A stretch of 34,877 nucleotides of DNA from assembly GCA_002292925.1 (NCBI GenBank), contig DBCF01000141.1, positions 185-35,061 on the forward strand, in the 5' to 3' direction. The notes beneath the pieces were generated by a model. That model was given only the letters and a program-made list of their open reading frames with translations, did no database searches and was not told the DNA's origin. Shown here in pieces: positions 14,683 to 29,600 of this stretch (positions are counted from its first letter, which is position 1; each line of letters begins with the position of its first letter). This DNA comes from Roseiflexaceae bacterium UBA965. Lineage in GTDB: Bacteria; Chloroflexota; Chloroflexia; Chloroflexales; Roseiflexaceae. A program made the translations under genes and the position numbers.

Positions 14683-17600
14683 ATGTCAAGAAACACTAAA
14701 TTGCATACAATTGGCATAGTGATTGTGGTTGCAATCATGACGTTGATGGTCTTTTTTGTGGTGCGTGGCATCCAATCCGAATCAGTCACCCACAAACTCC
14801 AAAACGCCCAAACAGTTGCCAAACTCAGTGGCCAATACGAATTCTCCAGCGAAATCAATCAATATACCGATTATGCGCCGGCCATCACCAATTACGGCAA
14901 AGCAAGCCGCCACGATCAGATGATTATCAGTGGCAGCATCAATGAATCAGCCCAAACTAGTAGTGTCACAATTGCCAATGGCCAAGGCATCGTACTCGAA
15001 ATCAAACGCGAGCGAGGTGTCACCTACGTGCGCCAGCCAGGCACAAGCTGGCAACGAAGCGCCAGCAACAACACCGCCCAAATCAATACCTTGACCTATT
15101 TGGCAGGCGTCATCAATCCCGCAATAAATCCCCAAAACCGCTTGCGTTATGATTTTGGGTTTGATGGTGCGACCTTTGTCGCCCATTTCAATCGCCTGCT
15201 CAATGCCGATAGTGCCCACGGCGTCAAGTACAACGAAGAGTGGTATGCCCTCGCGCAGTCATCGCAGTTCAACAGCACCAATGGGAATGGGCAACTGACG
15301 GTTGACAAAGATGGATTACCGGCGTCCATGGAATTGCATTTGACCCAGCCGGCGAGCCATCAAACCGGAGCCGTAAAAACCACCATCAAAACGACGTTTT
15401 TTGGCTATGCCCGCACCGGATTAGCGCTACAAAAAATGCTCAACAATCCCTTGACCATTGTGGGCAATCTGTTTGGGACAGATACCAATAGCATCCAAAC
15501 GGTATTGTATAGCCTACTCGCGATTTTGCTTTTTAGTATTATCGCTGGCGCAGTCCATCTCTTTCGCACCCGCTTGTACCTGCCGGTGACGATGTTGGCG
15601 CTGGGGATGTTGGTATTTCAACCATTTAGTACCATCCCACAGACCCAAGCAGCCACCAAGCAAGACAACGCCCCAGTCCCCACCCCTGGCACGACTACCG
15701 TACAACCGGAATACTCATTTAACCCACTGGTATCGCCACTCCAACAAGCAAGCATGATTGCACTGCCGAGTGCTGGTGTCACCACCGGTGCAGGGAGCGT
15801 CGTCGCGACGAATGGCAGCAGTCGGGCGCTGACAACCCGGGCGGGTACAGATACCGGTGTCGATACTGACAAAGATGGCTTGTCTGACGCAGAAGAACAA
15901 CCGTTTGGTTCCGACGTAAACATGGTTGATACCGACAGTGATGGACTCACCGATTACGATGAGTACAAACTTCTCACCAACCCTAAGAATTCTGATAGCG
16001 ATACAGATAAGCTCACCGATTACGATGAAACCCAAATAGGCACAAACCCCGCTGATGAAGATAGCGACAATGATGGTTTAAGTGATTGGGTAGAAGTCGT
16101 CGAATTTACCGAGTATACGGGGTCATCCAATAGGTTTTATACCAACCCATTATCATCCGATACCAATGGTGATGGCGTGACGGACACGATGGAATGTACA
16201 GAAAAACTGACAACTAAACCTGAGGATGATTGTACTGATTCAAATGACGATAAAATCCCTGATTTCATTTCATTTGATGATGATGGCGACTCTGTACCTG
16301 ATGCATATGACCTTTCGCCGCTTAAATTATCGAGTACAACATACACCGATAAATCTCCATTTACCCTTAATATTACCGGCATGACAGCCAACAAACCATT
16401 AACTGTTGATATCCAGATTCGCCCAAATAGTGCCCAACTCCTGTATGCCAATGGTGCCATTTATGACTGGCCCAGTGGTGATAACGATGGGCAAATTATC
16501 CGTTCCAAAGACACTACCTATGCCACAAGCGCAAGTTTGAGTCCGTCACCTACAGATTCCAAGTCCTCCGAAGGTGATATACAAATCTCGACATCACTCG
16601 AAATACAAATTCCTATTTCACAAAAAAATTATGGCGGCATACCGGTCAAACGATGTACTACAAATTTCATTACCGAAACGACTCGCCTGAGTGTAGAAGA
16701 CCCAAACTCATGTGTTGACACCGACAAAATCAAACCCTACGGCATGAGTGCCGGGGTTAAGCAAACACCCAGCGGAGCATTGGACAGAACAACCGCAACA
16801 GTGAATGTGTCACTCAACCCGGTATACGACAGCACAGGTACGATTGTGGCCTATAACACCCAGCTGTTTTATTGGCCTACAGCAACCACCACCATTGCCA
16901 CCCAACAAGTGCGCATGCAATGGCTGGTTTCGTCGATTCAAAATGTATGCCCTAAAAATAAAGCAGATTGTAAAACAGACGAAAAAATCGATACCCTATC
17001 TGTAATCACTACGTATTATGCCGACTGGAAACTGGCAGGACTACAAGCAACTGAATCTTTCGGCACCAAAACAGCTATTATCTATGAAGACGCAACCAAA
17101 CCCTCCATCACCAATAACACAAATCGACGCCTTGAAATCAGCAAAATTGCCGATCTCATGGATTATTTGTTTATTCGGATTCCATTTTTTGATATTGATG
17201 GGACTCACCTAGATAAATCAATACCAGTGTTGTTTGATAATCTAGAAAATAGTAACGCTAGTACCGACAATTATGGTATTGACAAAACTGCCACCAAAAC
17301 ATTCACTAAATCATATGACACTTTGATCGACACAATCAAATTACAAACAGGAGAACTCCCAATACTCCTCGATAAACAATTAAAGTCAACTAAACGTGCT
17401 GATTGTAAAAACATAACCACGGTTGATTGCCGACCTGCAGCAATAATCCTAACCGAAAGTATAAGTCGCATATCATCTATTAGTGACAATACCACAATCA
17501 AATTCGAACCCGATCAAGACAAACTAAACACCCGCACATCAACAGGCAATATCTATGGCGTAAATGAAAAAGGTAATTGGTACGCACTAACAACTGCAGA

Positions 17601-20600
17601 ATTGGGAACCGAATACACACAAATCATTACAAGTGTAGATCATTCAACAATTAGTAATAAACGCCCGCAAGGCTTCACTGATGCTGAGTTTGAAGACCTG
17701 ATAAAAGCGATGACGACCACGCGCATCACTGCATTCCTCGAAATAAAAACCGCTACCTTTGTAGAGACAGCAAATGTTTGTGATCATTGTGTACAAAGAC
17801 AAGTTGATTTTGATATCCCCGACATAAAAAATGTTTTTAAGGTTTTTGAGAATGAAAAAATATCTGATTGGAAATTGTCATACGCTACCGAATTAGATAT
17901 GTTTGGTGTGTACTATACCAACATGAAAAAGGCGCTTGATCAAGAACAATCAAAAATAAAGCAAGAGAATACCGATGAAGATAAACTCGAAAAACAATAT
18001 GAAGAAGTCAAGATTCTGCCGGGAAGTTTAGAAAAAATAGTCAATATCCCCTTGGCAGCCTTTAGCGGACTGAAATCAAGAAAATCTACACTAAAAAATC
18101 TACCTCAAGGTATAAGAAATGCATGGAATGATTTAAAAAATCCCAGTGTACCTAAAATACAAGAAATACAATGGTGGAAAAATGGGTTAACCTCGGGCAA
18201 AACGTTTATATCAACTGTATTTAGCAAAATCAGCACAGCGAGTAGTAGTGTAGGCGCAGTATTATCCGGAGCTACGGTAATCGCAGTATTTGCAGGTGCT
18301 GATGAGAAAACTTTAAGAAATCTTAAGATATCTGCAAGTGTCTTCACTGCAGTTGGTGCTGGTTACGAAGCATATACGCTAGCAAAATCTTTAAAATCAT
18401 CTGGATTGTATGGCTTTAAAAACTTAATAAAGGCGGCGGGGTATGCAAAAAGCATAGGAAAATTGGGGAAAGCAATGGTGGGGCTTGCTATCGCAGCAGT
18501 ATGGGTGGTAGGCATTATGCAAGCGTTAGACGCTGAGTATGATTATCAAATCGGTAATGCCATTGCCGGGGCCATTGGGCAAACGGTTGCAATCATTATC
18601 CTACTAGCGATTTCGATGATACCTGTTGTCGGACAACTTATTGCAGGAATCATTGCCGCCATTGATGCGATTGCAACTGCCATCTGTGAAGGTGTATCAG
18701 AGAAAGCCAAACGAAGCACTGCGGGTAAATTGCTTTGTGGGGGAATTACCGGTCTTATCGCTAATCTGTATACTCCATACGTTGCCAATCTCATCGTAGA
18801 CCCCGATGATGAATACTCACATTATCGGGACATAAGTATAAATGACATCAGACTCGACAACACCGTTATTGGCTTTCGCACTGGCAATGGCCTCACACAA
18901 GAATACAAAGTAATAGACTATATTGAACGTATGCCGTTCCCTTCAACCTGGATGTCATTTCCGTATTTTTGGCAATGGAAAGACCAAAACGAGACAAATA
19001 CATCTTTTGCGTATAAACTTGGAACACAAGTAGATATGAGTGACTCGATAGACACAGGGTCACAAACAAAAGAATGGAAAGTTAATCTACCCTGTATTCC
19101 AACAGTCTCCGTGACTAAGCCTGCATGTGAGTTTTATAGCGATGATGACAAAACATTTAGCTATCGCAGATCAACAATACTTACATACAAAGAAGACCTT
19201 AGTTTGACGGGTATCAACGCAGCACTACCCGATCTCTATCTGTCGACCGCAGCCAAAGCAGATCAACAAACGTGTGTTGCTGTTTTTAATATCCCTGGCT
19301 GTTGGATTGAAACCCACACACATAAACCAAAGTATGTCAATCTCAACGCGAGCAACAAAACAATATTCGACGTTTTTCCTGCTACAATCGAAGAATTTGT
19401 CACGATGCAAGCAAAATCCAATGAAGGCTTCACCTTTGCATGGTCTCCATTAAATGCGTCGCCACCCTTCCCTGCATTTATAGATGCTGATAATGATGGG
19501 GTGTCACACAAATTTGAACAGAAATATGGTACTTCAGATAATAATTACGACACAGATACTGATGGCATCAGTGATGACCGCGAAATAGCGCTTGGTACCA
19601 ATCCCTCAATTGCCGATAACGACCGCGACAGTCTCAGCGATTATCAAGAATTTTTGTATGGCACCAACCCGAATCTCGCTGACAGCGATGGCGATGGCCT
19701 ACTCGATGGCGAAGAAGTTATCCACATGGATGCTACGGGCACAGTGCGCGGAGGATGGCAAGTCGTCTATGCCATTCGTAATGGCGTGTCACAGGCAACC
19801 TGGATTAGCTCGAATCCAAATAATGCCGATGGCGACAATGACGGTATCGGCGACCTCCGTGAAAAAGTACTCGGCTGGAGCCCTTATGCCAAAAACAGTG
19901 GCAATATCCTCAACGTCAATGGCAGCGTCGCAGAAGCAATCAATCCACTGCTTTTCACCGACTTTGAAAACACCACGCCGAACTCACCTACCAACAATCT
20001 CACGACTAGTGGCACAATTGCCAGTCTGCTCAAATGTACCTCAACCGCATGTCCGCAGAGTGCCACCTTCACAGATCGTGTCCTAGGTGTCACGACCAAA
20101 GGGTTGACATTTACTGGGAAACAATCACTCAGCACAACCGGTATCAACGGGCAAATCGACAATCAGTTCACGTTTGGTTTCTGGGCCAAGCTAACGGGTA
20201 GAGTGTCGGATTGGTACGCTAGCGACAACTTCAGGTTTTCACTGAATCCGTACCATGAAATCGAAATATCGGTGTCACACGAAAAAAGCAAGACGTTTAT
20301 AAGATTTCCCACCCAAAAAACAATTTCGCAATGGGCTCACTATGCAGTTACCGTAAACAATCGTCTGATAATAGTCTATGTTGATGGTGTCGAACTAGGT
20401 CGCCACACTTTAGCGGCCGACATCGTCAAATCCAAAACCGACACAACATCCTTCATGGATGGGTACACAGGATCAATCGATGATCTGGCGCTGTTCAAGA
20501 TTGCCTTACGGCCAAACGAGATTATGCAACTCAAAGATGGGTTAATGCCCAATGGGAACGACTTAATCATCCGGCCTGGTGATCGTATACTCACCAGTGT

Positions 20601-23600
20601 TACTACATCCAATAAATTACTCGGCCGGAGCATGCAGGGCAATGTCACTGTCAGTAGTGCTTCAGCCAAAAACGGCTTCCAAACCAACCAACTCGTGACC
20701 ACCTCAATGGCCGCCAACGCCAATACCACATTCACTACGGTCATTGAAGCACCAGGCCAAGTCAACACAACCAGCCAATCAAACGTCAACAGTTGTGTCT
20801 TTGCAGACACCGAGCTCTGTGTCAAATTTGCCGAATCATTTAGTACGTTACCTTATCGATTTACCGATACGTCCAACAATGCGAGTACCCTGAGTTGTAC
20901 CAGTACCCAAACTTGCCCAACCCCAACTATGGACGCCGACCAACCAGTATGGAAGTTTAATTCACAAACGTCGCTCACCACCACCCCTGCAGTGGGCAAC
21001 AATATCAGCAACAAAGATTTTACCATTGCCGCCTGGGTGCGCCCAGACGGACAAGGGACCACATTACGGGTCATCGCCAATAGTACCAATACCCGAACAC
21101 TGATGCAGGTGGCGCTCAACCAAGAGCGTCCACAATTTATCATCGGTAGCAATAAACCGTTATTACTAAATGATAAACTTCCCTTAAATACATGGAGCCA
21201 TGTCGTATTTACCGTGGCAAACGGCATCCGTAGCATTTATGTCAATGGCAAATTAAAGGGTTTTGACAAAACCCCTATAAAATATCAGAGAGAGGTTTTT
21301 GGTGCATTGAGTATCGGCCGTGACCTAACCACAAATTCATTTGCGGGGAGTATCCGAGACCTACAAATCAACTCCCGTGCCTTAGATACCACACAAATCA
21401 TGGCACTCGCCAATAGCTGCGAAGACCCATTGTTGCTCACCTGTCTACCATTGACAAACGACACTACCGATTGGAGTATCTACGGGCTGAACCAAGGTGT
21501 CACCGTCACTGGTAATAATACAGCCGGGGTAACCTTGCCAACTAGCTATGCCGAACTGCTTACCAATAACAACTTTACTGTGGTTGCCAAATTCAAATTG
21601 AATAGCCTGACCCAAACAGTAATGCAAACCGGCACAGCCAACGGCACCGGTAATCAATTCAAATTGTGGGTAAATGGTGGCGTGCCAACCATCAGCATGG
21701 GTAATAGTAGCGCTACCCTGCCCACAACCCTCAACACCAACGATACGTATTTCATCAGCGGTCGCTACAACGCCGGCGTACTCTCACTCAGCATCCGCAA
21801 CAGCACCACACTCAACCAGTCAGCCCAAACAACCAGTAGTGGCCTGCTCAAGGGTCAAGACCCTGTGGTGCTTGGCACCAGCGGGATGACACTCACGCAG
21901 GTACGCATCTACCGCACCGCCCTCAGCGATGCCACGATTGCAGCAATAGCACGCTATAGTCTGTTTGGCAGCATGAGTACGACCATGAATCAGGCACCCG
22001 TGTCTGATCAACTACAAATCAATGTCGATGCCCGCGAAAAAATCATCAGTCCTGAACCTGACTTCGAACGGCTCAAAGGGAACTGCGAAGTAGACACTGC
22101 AAAACTTTGTGTGCCGTTTGATGATGATAAATTTGTTACTGCGCGACCTTATACAGAACCAACTGTCACCGCATCACAAACCAATTGGGTAAACAAAATA
22201 ACCGATGGTGATAAATCTAACGGAACACATTTAATCTCGACAAGCCCTGTATGGATACAACTTGATTTGGGCAAAGAAATGTCAATCGAAGAGATCGCGG
22301 TAACCATGGGTCCTAAAATTAATACTTTGCATAGAACTCCTATGGTTTTTTTAATGGAACATGACTTTAACACTAAATATGCCGTAGACATATTGGGGTC
22401 TTATTTGGGAGGAGGTCGAACAGCCGCAATTAATAAGTTAAAAGAAGTATCCAAAAACTGGATGTATGTCGCTTGTACTCGAGATGAAGTTAGCATTGAT
22501 AATAACAGCAATACAAACTGCATGAATAATGTAGGTTCCGAACATGTAGTCACTTTTAATAAATCAAAAATAGGAAATACCGAATTAACAGAACCTACAA
22601 AAGCGCGCTATATTCTTTTTTACAATGATGGCATAGACACTTACGAAGTGCTAAGTAAGATCCCAGATTGGCTGTATATTCATGAAGTACAGGTCGCTAC
22701 TACGTCATCATCCAATTCTACATTCGGCTACGACTGTAGAAAAACAGCGAGCTGTCCCGAACTTGACAGCGGTGGTGCAGTATTTTCCCCCTCCCCTGCT
22801 ACCTATTTGCAGTTATCAGGATATGTGAGCAAACAAATTTTCAAATCGAATACCGGTACGCAAGACTTCACCGTGATGACCTGGGCCAAATTCAACGACA
22901 CTAGTGATACAATTGTAGGCGATCGTCGTATATTATATGACTTTGGGGGGCGTCAAGAAGCAGACAAACGCCTCTCTTTGTTGGTGCGTAATAGTAAATT
23001 GTTAATGTCATATTGGAATAATGATTTAGACGGACCAATACTTAGCCCCAACAAATGGTACCATCTTACATTTGTCCAAAGAGGGAATACTAGAGAAATT
23101 TATGTCGATGGGTTATTAAAAGCTCAAGACACAGACAAACCAAAATTAGCAGCAGCCAGCTTACTTTTAATTGGTACTGGTTATGACTATGAAAAGTCGT
23201 CATTTGCACAGTCGTTAAACGGCACACTGCGTGATTTCCAGATTCACAGGGCCGCATTAAGTGTAGCCCAAATCAACAGTGCAGCCCTAACCCGCGCCTA
23301 TGAGCTCAACGTGCCGTTTCGTGAGCCGGCCGCAGCAAAATCATTTAGTGATATTCGCACTCCGAACCTGGGGTTTGTGTGTGTAAATACGTGCCCCATC
23401 AGTGGCGTGTCTGGGCGCGACAACACTGCGGTACGGTTTGATGGCAATCAACCACTGAAATTAAATCCTGCGGCGCGTAAATACATTTCATATGTCGATA
23501 ATCCAACACCAAAATACAGCATTGGGATGTGGATTAAACCAAGTCGCTATGGTACACAAATACTCGGTAGCAGTACGAATCCACAAGCAACCAATCTCGC

Positions 23601-26600
23601 AATAGCTGACGGACGGGTTATGTTGCAATATGTGACCTCCAAGCAATTGAGTAGTCCGATTTATTCAGCGTCAGCATTACCGTTAAACCGCTGGTCATAC
23701 GTGCTTGTGAAGGTCAACGGTAGCAAGGCTAGTATTGCCATCAATAATAGTACTCTCACGGAACAAGCCGTAAATACAACTGAGTTAAATTGGTATTCTT
23801 CTGAGTTAACGCTCGGCGAAACCTTTGCAGGTGATATCGACGAATTCACGGTTTCACCAGAATCAGATGTCACCGTACCAGCCACCACCAACATCAATCA
23901 AGCACCCAACTGGGAATTAAACTTTGAAGACACCCTGAGTAGTGTACAGACTGTCGTCACAAACGGCGTCACTAGCACAACCCAAATCGATAATCTGGTG
24001 CTCCCCAACGACACCCCTCTGCGCAGTGGCATCAAGCGGTTGCAATATGCGGCTCGTTGTGACTTTGACACCAAAGTGGCATGCCCTGTAGGCAACATAG
24101 AGGGGATGGCCGGGATCGCCAGTGCGTTTAATGGCAAAGATACCATGCTCCAAGTTGATAACGAAATCACGCTGATGGACGAAATCAAAAATGGTGGCAC
24201 CATCCAGCTAATGATCAAGCCAGATAATCTAGCGATTACGCAAACGGTGTTTAATTATGGTGATGGTAGCACCAACCCATTGTATGTACAAATTGAGCAG
24301 GGGAAAATCAAAATAACCATAGGTCAAAAGGTTTATATAGCAAGTACAGCGTTACCCCCTGGCTGGAGTCAACTTTCGTTTAGTTATGGCACTACTGGAT
24401 TTAAGTATTATCAAAACGGTGTAGCAGATGATACATTTAAAAATGAAATTGCATCTGCTACGTTTACTACTAATAGTGGATATAAGCTACGCATCGGTGG
24501 CAAATATAACGATAGTACCTTCAGCGAAATGTTCCGAGGGCAAATCGACGATATCATTTTCACGCCAACCACCGTGGCTGACCACAAAATATACCAAATT
24601 GCGCGGTCGCAATTTTCACAGACAATCACCAAGTCCAATATCGCCGCAGTCACTCTTGATGCAGATTTGCCCGTCGTCACTATCAAAAACCCCAGCCACG
24701 TTTCTGCTGATGGTGTGCAGTTTGTGGTCAATACAGAGGATGCTACGTCTAGCATATTGACTGCACGGTCACAAGTCACCGCTAACAGCAATAGCAATCA
24801 GGCTCCACTCGACCTCGCCACCCCAGCCTGTAACGATGCACGCGCAGGCTATGCCTACTGTCCAACCTTCGTACTCACCCGTACGAATCCTAATACCCAA
24901 ATAGAAGGCAAATATACCATCACGGCATCGGCCGTCGATGCGGTGGGTAATATCGGCATTACAACATCAACAATTTTGGTTGATACTACCCCACCGATTG
25001 TCGCATTGGTACGACCAACAGTGCCCTATACTGTTACCCGTAGCATAGACGAACTAATGCCCTCGCTACAGGTACGCTTGACTGCAACCGACCCCGTGCT
25101 TGTCAATTCAAGCGAGAGTGCAGGGAGTGGTGTCGCCAGCCTAAGTGTCAACATCAAAGATTCGAGTGGGCGCACCGTCAATCAACAGCCAATCCCAGCC
25201 GTATTAATCAATGGTACATGGCGTGCAACAATCCCCTTACCCTTTGCCAATCCATCAGGATACTACACCATCGGCGCCATTGCTAGCGACGCAGTAGGCA
25301 ACAAAAGTAGCGAAATAATGGTTACGGGAGCAGACCCAATCGAAGTCGATGGCAGTGCCCCTAGTGATGTGATTGTGTCACCATCACCGTACGATCCTAA
25401 TCAATATTTCGTCAGCAATCAAGCCATAACCGGCCGAATTTCGGATCAAACCGATGGCCGAACTGCGCTCCAACAAAATTTGCGCGTTCGCCTAGACTTT
25501 GAGGCCCCCGATGGTGCAGACGCGTTTGATAATCGCGCAGACAGACGCTACAACACGAGTTGCACTATTTGTCCAATTATTGCCCAAGACACCACCGATA
25601 CCAGCAAACGCGTAGCCCGCTTCAACATCGACAATAGCGTGACGGCGCAACAATCATTGACCATCGCCAATGCAGCCACCGTACTCACCGGCACCTTTAG
25701 CATCGCCTTTATGGCCAAGATCAACGATACCGGTACGCTGATTAGCACTGGGGTGACGAGTAACCCCCGACTGCGCATCCAAGTCACCAAAGTCGGTAGC
25801 GCATTCCAAGTCGCTGCCAAAAAAGGGAGTACCAGCGTTAGCACGCCCCCAACCCTCGCGAGCAATACTTGGTACTATTTTATTTATAGCGAATACCGTG
25901 ACGGCACCACTTCCAAGATTAGTTTGGCGTATGGTAGCAATTTGACTAATTTGGTTACCCCAGCAACGAAAGACTTCACTGGCGCACTACCACCCGTCCA
26001 AGCCAATATCATCATCGGTGCCATGCAATCAAGCAGTCAATCCAATGCCCGAGAAGACTACTTCCGTGGCAGTGTCGACGACATAATTTTGTCGCCATTA
26101 ATCTTGGTTGCAACAGATTTACAAGGCAAAAGTATCACAAATGGCAGTGGTATTCAGAGCCACCAGACTCGCCTCTCCATCCAAGATGACGGCATGACTA
26201 TGACTGATGGGTTAGCGAATATCGCCGACTTGTATATGTCGATGAATCAACCTGATTTACCATTAGTCGACATCGTCAACCAAGTACAGTCCTCAGCATG
26301 CGTTGCAAACCGCACTATTGGCAATAACACCTGTCCAAAACTCGTAAGTGGATTTTCAGGGAATGCTATCACGTTTAATCAAGCAACTGATGGGATCCAG
26401 ACAGGGTACCAGTTACAATCATCTGTGGGAATTTCACGAAGTCTGGCATTACGTTTCAAAATCAATCCCGATGCCACACCCGGGTTGTTAGTATCGCTCC
26501 AAGCACCACCAAGCAACGATTCACTGGCAATGCAAGTGATGTATGACAATAGACGTATCACGATTCGACTCAATGACAAGAGCACAACATTTCCTTGGCC

Positions 26601-29600
26601 TGAGGCAACTACCGAAATCAATGATACCAATTGGCATACATTGGTCGTCACCAGTGTGGCGACGAATAGCGACGAACAACTCAGTCTGTACATAGACGGT
26701 ACATTGCTTACCAGCAAACTCGTGGCTGGTCATTGGAATGGAGCCGTACTCGGCCTCGGTGCATTAACTGGTGCAGTCACATCGCCATCTGGCAGCACCG
26801 ATGTGGCATGGTCGGAAGCAGCCACCAACACCGTTATTGATGATGTTGCGGTATTTAACCGTGCATTGACCATTGCCAACATCAATGACTATTCGTTCAA
26901 TTACAGTACGGTCTATCACGCCACATTTGACGACACAAATGTGGTGAATGGAGCGATTACCGTTGATGCATCACCATATCATCAACCGAGTCTCATTCGT
27001 AGTGGAGACGCATACCTCACCAGTGTGAGTGGCGCTGTTGGTACGGGAGCACTCATGTTTGATGGGAACGATGCAGTCATCCACCGTGACCTCAATACGC
27101 TGACATTTGCCCCACACGATCAGCCGTGGAGCCTATCAACCTGGGTTAAACCAGCCAACGCAGGGGGTAGTGCGACGATTGTCAACGGCACACTCAATAG
27201 CTATGGCTATGAACTATCATTGACCGCAGGTAAACCAAAATTCACTATGGCTGGGACAACGGTAACTGGTGTTAACCAGCTGAGCACAATTGATACAAGC
27301 CACATCGTAATTTCCTCCAATGGAACCACAGTCACCATGTATGTAAACGGCACCAGTGTCGCGAGTAGCGCAACCAGTGCCGGGAGTAATGCGTTTAACC
27401 GCACGCTTGCGGTTATTCCATTTGCCACCAAACAGCAATCAACGACAGCGAGTAGTGATAATGATGCAACCAAGGGCTATGATAATAATCTAACCACGTA
27501 TGCCCTCACTACACCCGAAACAAATCCATATTGGGTAGCAAGTAACACCATTAGCACACCCATTGATAGTGTGACTATTTATAGCGAGCCGCCAACCGTA
27601 GGGGCATTTAGCCCACTCAAAACCTACACCCTGTTTGTGAGTGACACACTGCCTGATATGACCAAGGCAACAGACCGCGTTAGTCTCGTCAAAGCAGAAA
27701 GTAAATGGTCATACCATTCTGACGATGCCATTAACAATCGCATCATTATCCCACTCCCCAATGGCATAACGGGCAAATATGTCATCATTATTGCAGAGGG
27801 TGACAAGCAAACCCTCGCACTCAATGAAGTGCGTATTAATCAGGTACCAACTATTACTATCGGGGCAGGTTTTGTCGGTATGATTGACGATGTCCGAATA
27901 TATCGCCGCGCCCTTGACAACCAAGATATGAGTCGTCTGAATGCGATGGCATGGAAGCCTAGTGTTTTAACCACTACCGACGGCTATACCACCTGGCAAC
28001 GATTACCAATCAATGGTATAGAAGTCGACGCCAGTATTCAAAGCATGACATCAGACAAAAACGGCAATTCACAACTCAGCAGTGGCGAAACGTCACTCTG
28101 GAGCGGCAGTATCGACACAAGTGCCCCACGCGTCACCGCCAATAACACAAATGGCACCTATAGTGTCACAGCGAATGACCGCAATATTGATGACAACCAA
28201 ATACTCACCCCCTGTGGCAACACATTACAAGTGAGTGTAGAACGCACTGCGTCACTGTGGTTTATGCAATACATAAGCACCTTTGTTAACAGTGCGCTGC
28301 GCATCCCCACCACACTAACCGGCACCTGTACCTTGCCCAGCAATCCAGAAGTAATCAGTACCAATAATGAGGTTATCAGCCCCACCACTGCATTGGTCTA
28401 CGGTAGTCGCTACGCCTATGTCGGCGGTAACAATCGCATCAACACCGCTGATGTCAGTACAGGGCAACCCATGTTCTTGCGTGCCACGCCCGTCCAAGGC
28501 AATGTGACCCTCTTGAAGATGAATCACACCAAGCAAAAATTGTATGCGCTGAGCACCAATAACACCCAATCGTTTTTGACAATCTATGATGTGGCAACTA
28601 ATCCACTTGCACCAGCACAAATTGGGATCTTGCTCCTCGAATTCGCCGACAAAGCGATCCTCGATATGGCGATAAACTCTGCCAACAATGGTAAGTTGTT
28701 TGTTCAATTACTCACCACAGGCATAAACCAATCAATCATAAGTATCGATGTTACGAATGCGAATTTGCCTATCAGAGCTACAGAAACGCTCCTGACACAG
28801 CAGACCTATGACATCGATGCCCGCTATGACTTAGTGGTATTAGCCCAAGGAGCTGCAGGTGTCAGTATTAATCAGATTGTAGCGAGTGATGGTAAACTGG
28901 ATGCCCAAACTCAATTCAGCACCACAGCGTTTGTACACAAAATCAGTATGGACGACACCAATCTCTATGTGATTGAAGACGAAGAACCATACAAAAACGG
29001 TATTGCCCCAACCCCAACATCGGCAAATACCATCCGTACCATCCCCTTGATTGCCACAATCAGCAATAATCAAGCAGTTTTGGTGACTCCGTTAGCAGAA
29101 CGCAATTTCTTTCGACATGAGACAGCCGGTGATGCCGATAATGTTGATTTTTACCATATCCAAGACGTGGTTGCTTATACCGCGCAAACAATCTTGCTTC
29201 TCAGTAGCGCCGTCACCAAACCGAATACCCATCGCATCTCGATTCTCGCTGTAGGTACAAGTGAAGCCTTGTTACGCAGCGACACTCTCGTTACTGCGGA
29301 TATCATGCAACACGTTGCATCCAATGGGCAGTTCGTGACCGCACTGAGTAGCAGTCACACTGGTGCAACGACCAATTTGTTGGGGTATCAAATCAGCGAT
29401 TCGCTATTGGGTACTACCGTCTGTGATCGACGCAATAACTGTACCACTGTCACTACTACCTCAAATACACAAATCGCTCTCGGCCAAACGCCACCAGCAC
29501 AGTCCAGTGTGCGCTTTTTGAATCAAACAACTGCATTTACCAGTGCCAATCAATCAATTTATGTGAGTGGTGAGTCTGCTCAAGGAATTACACGACTCGA

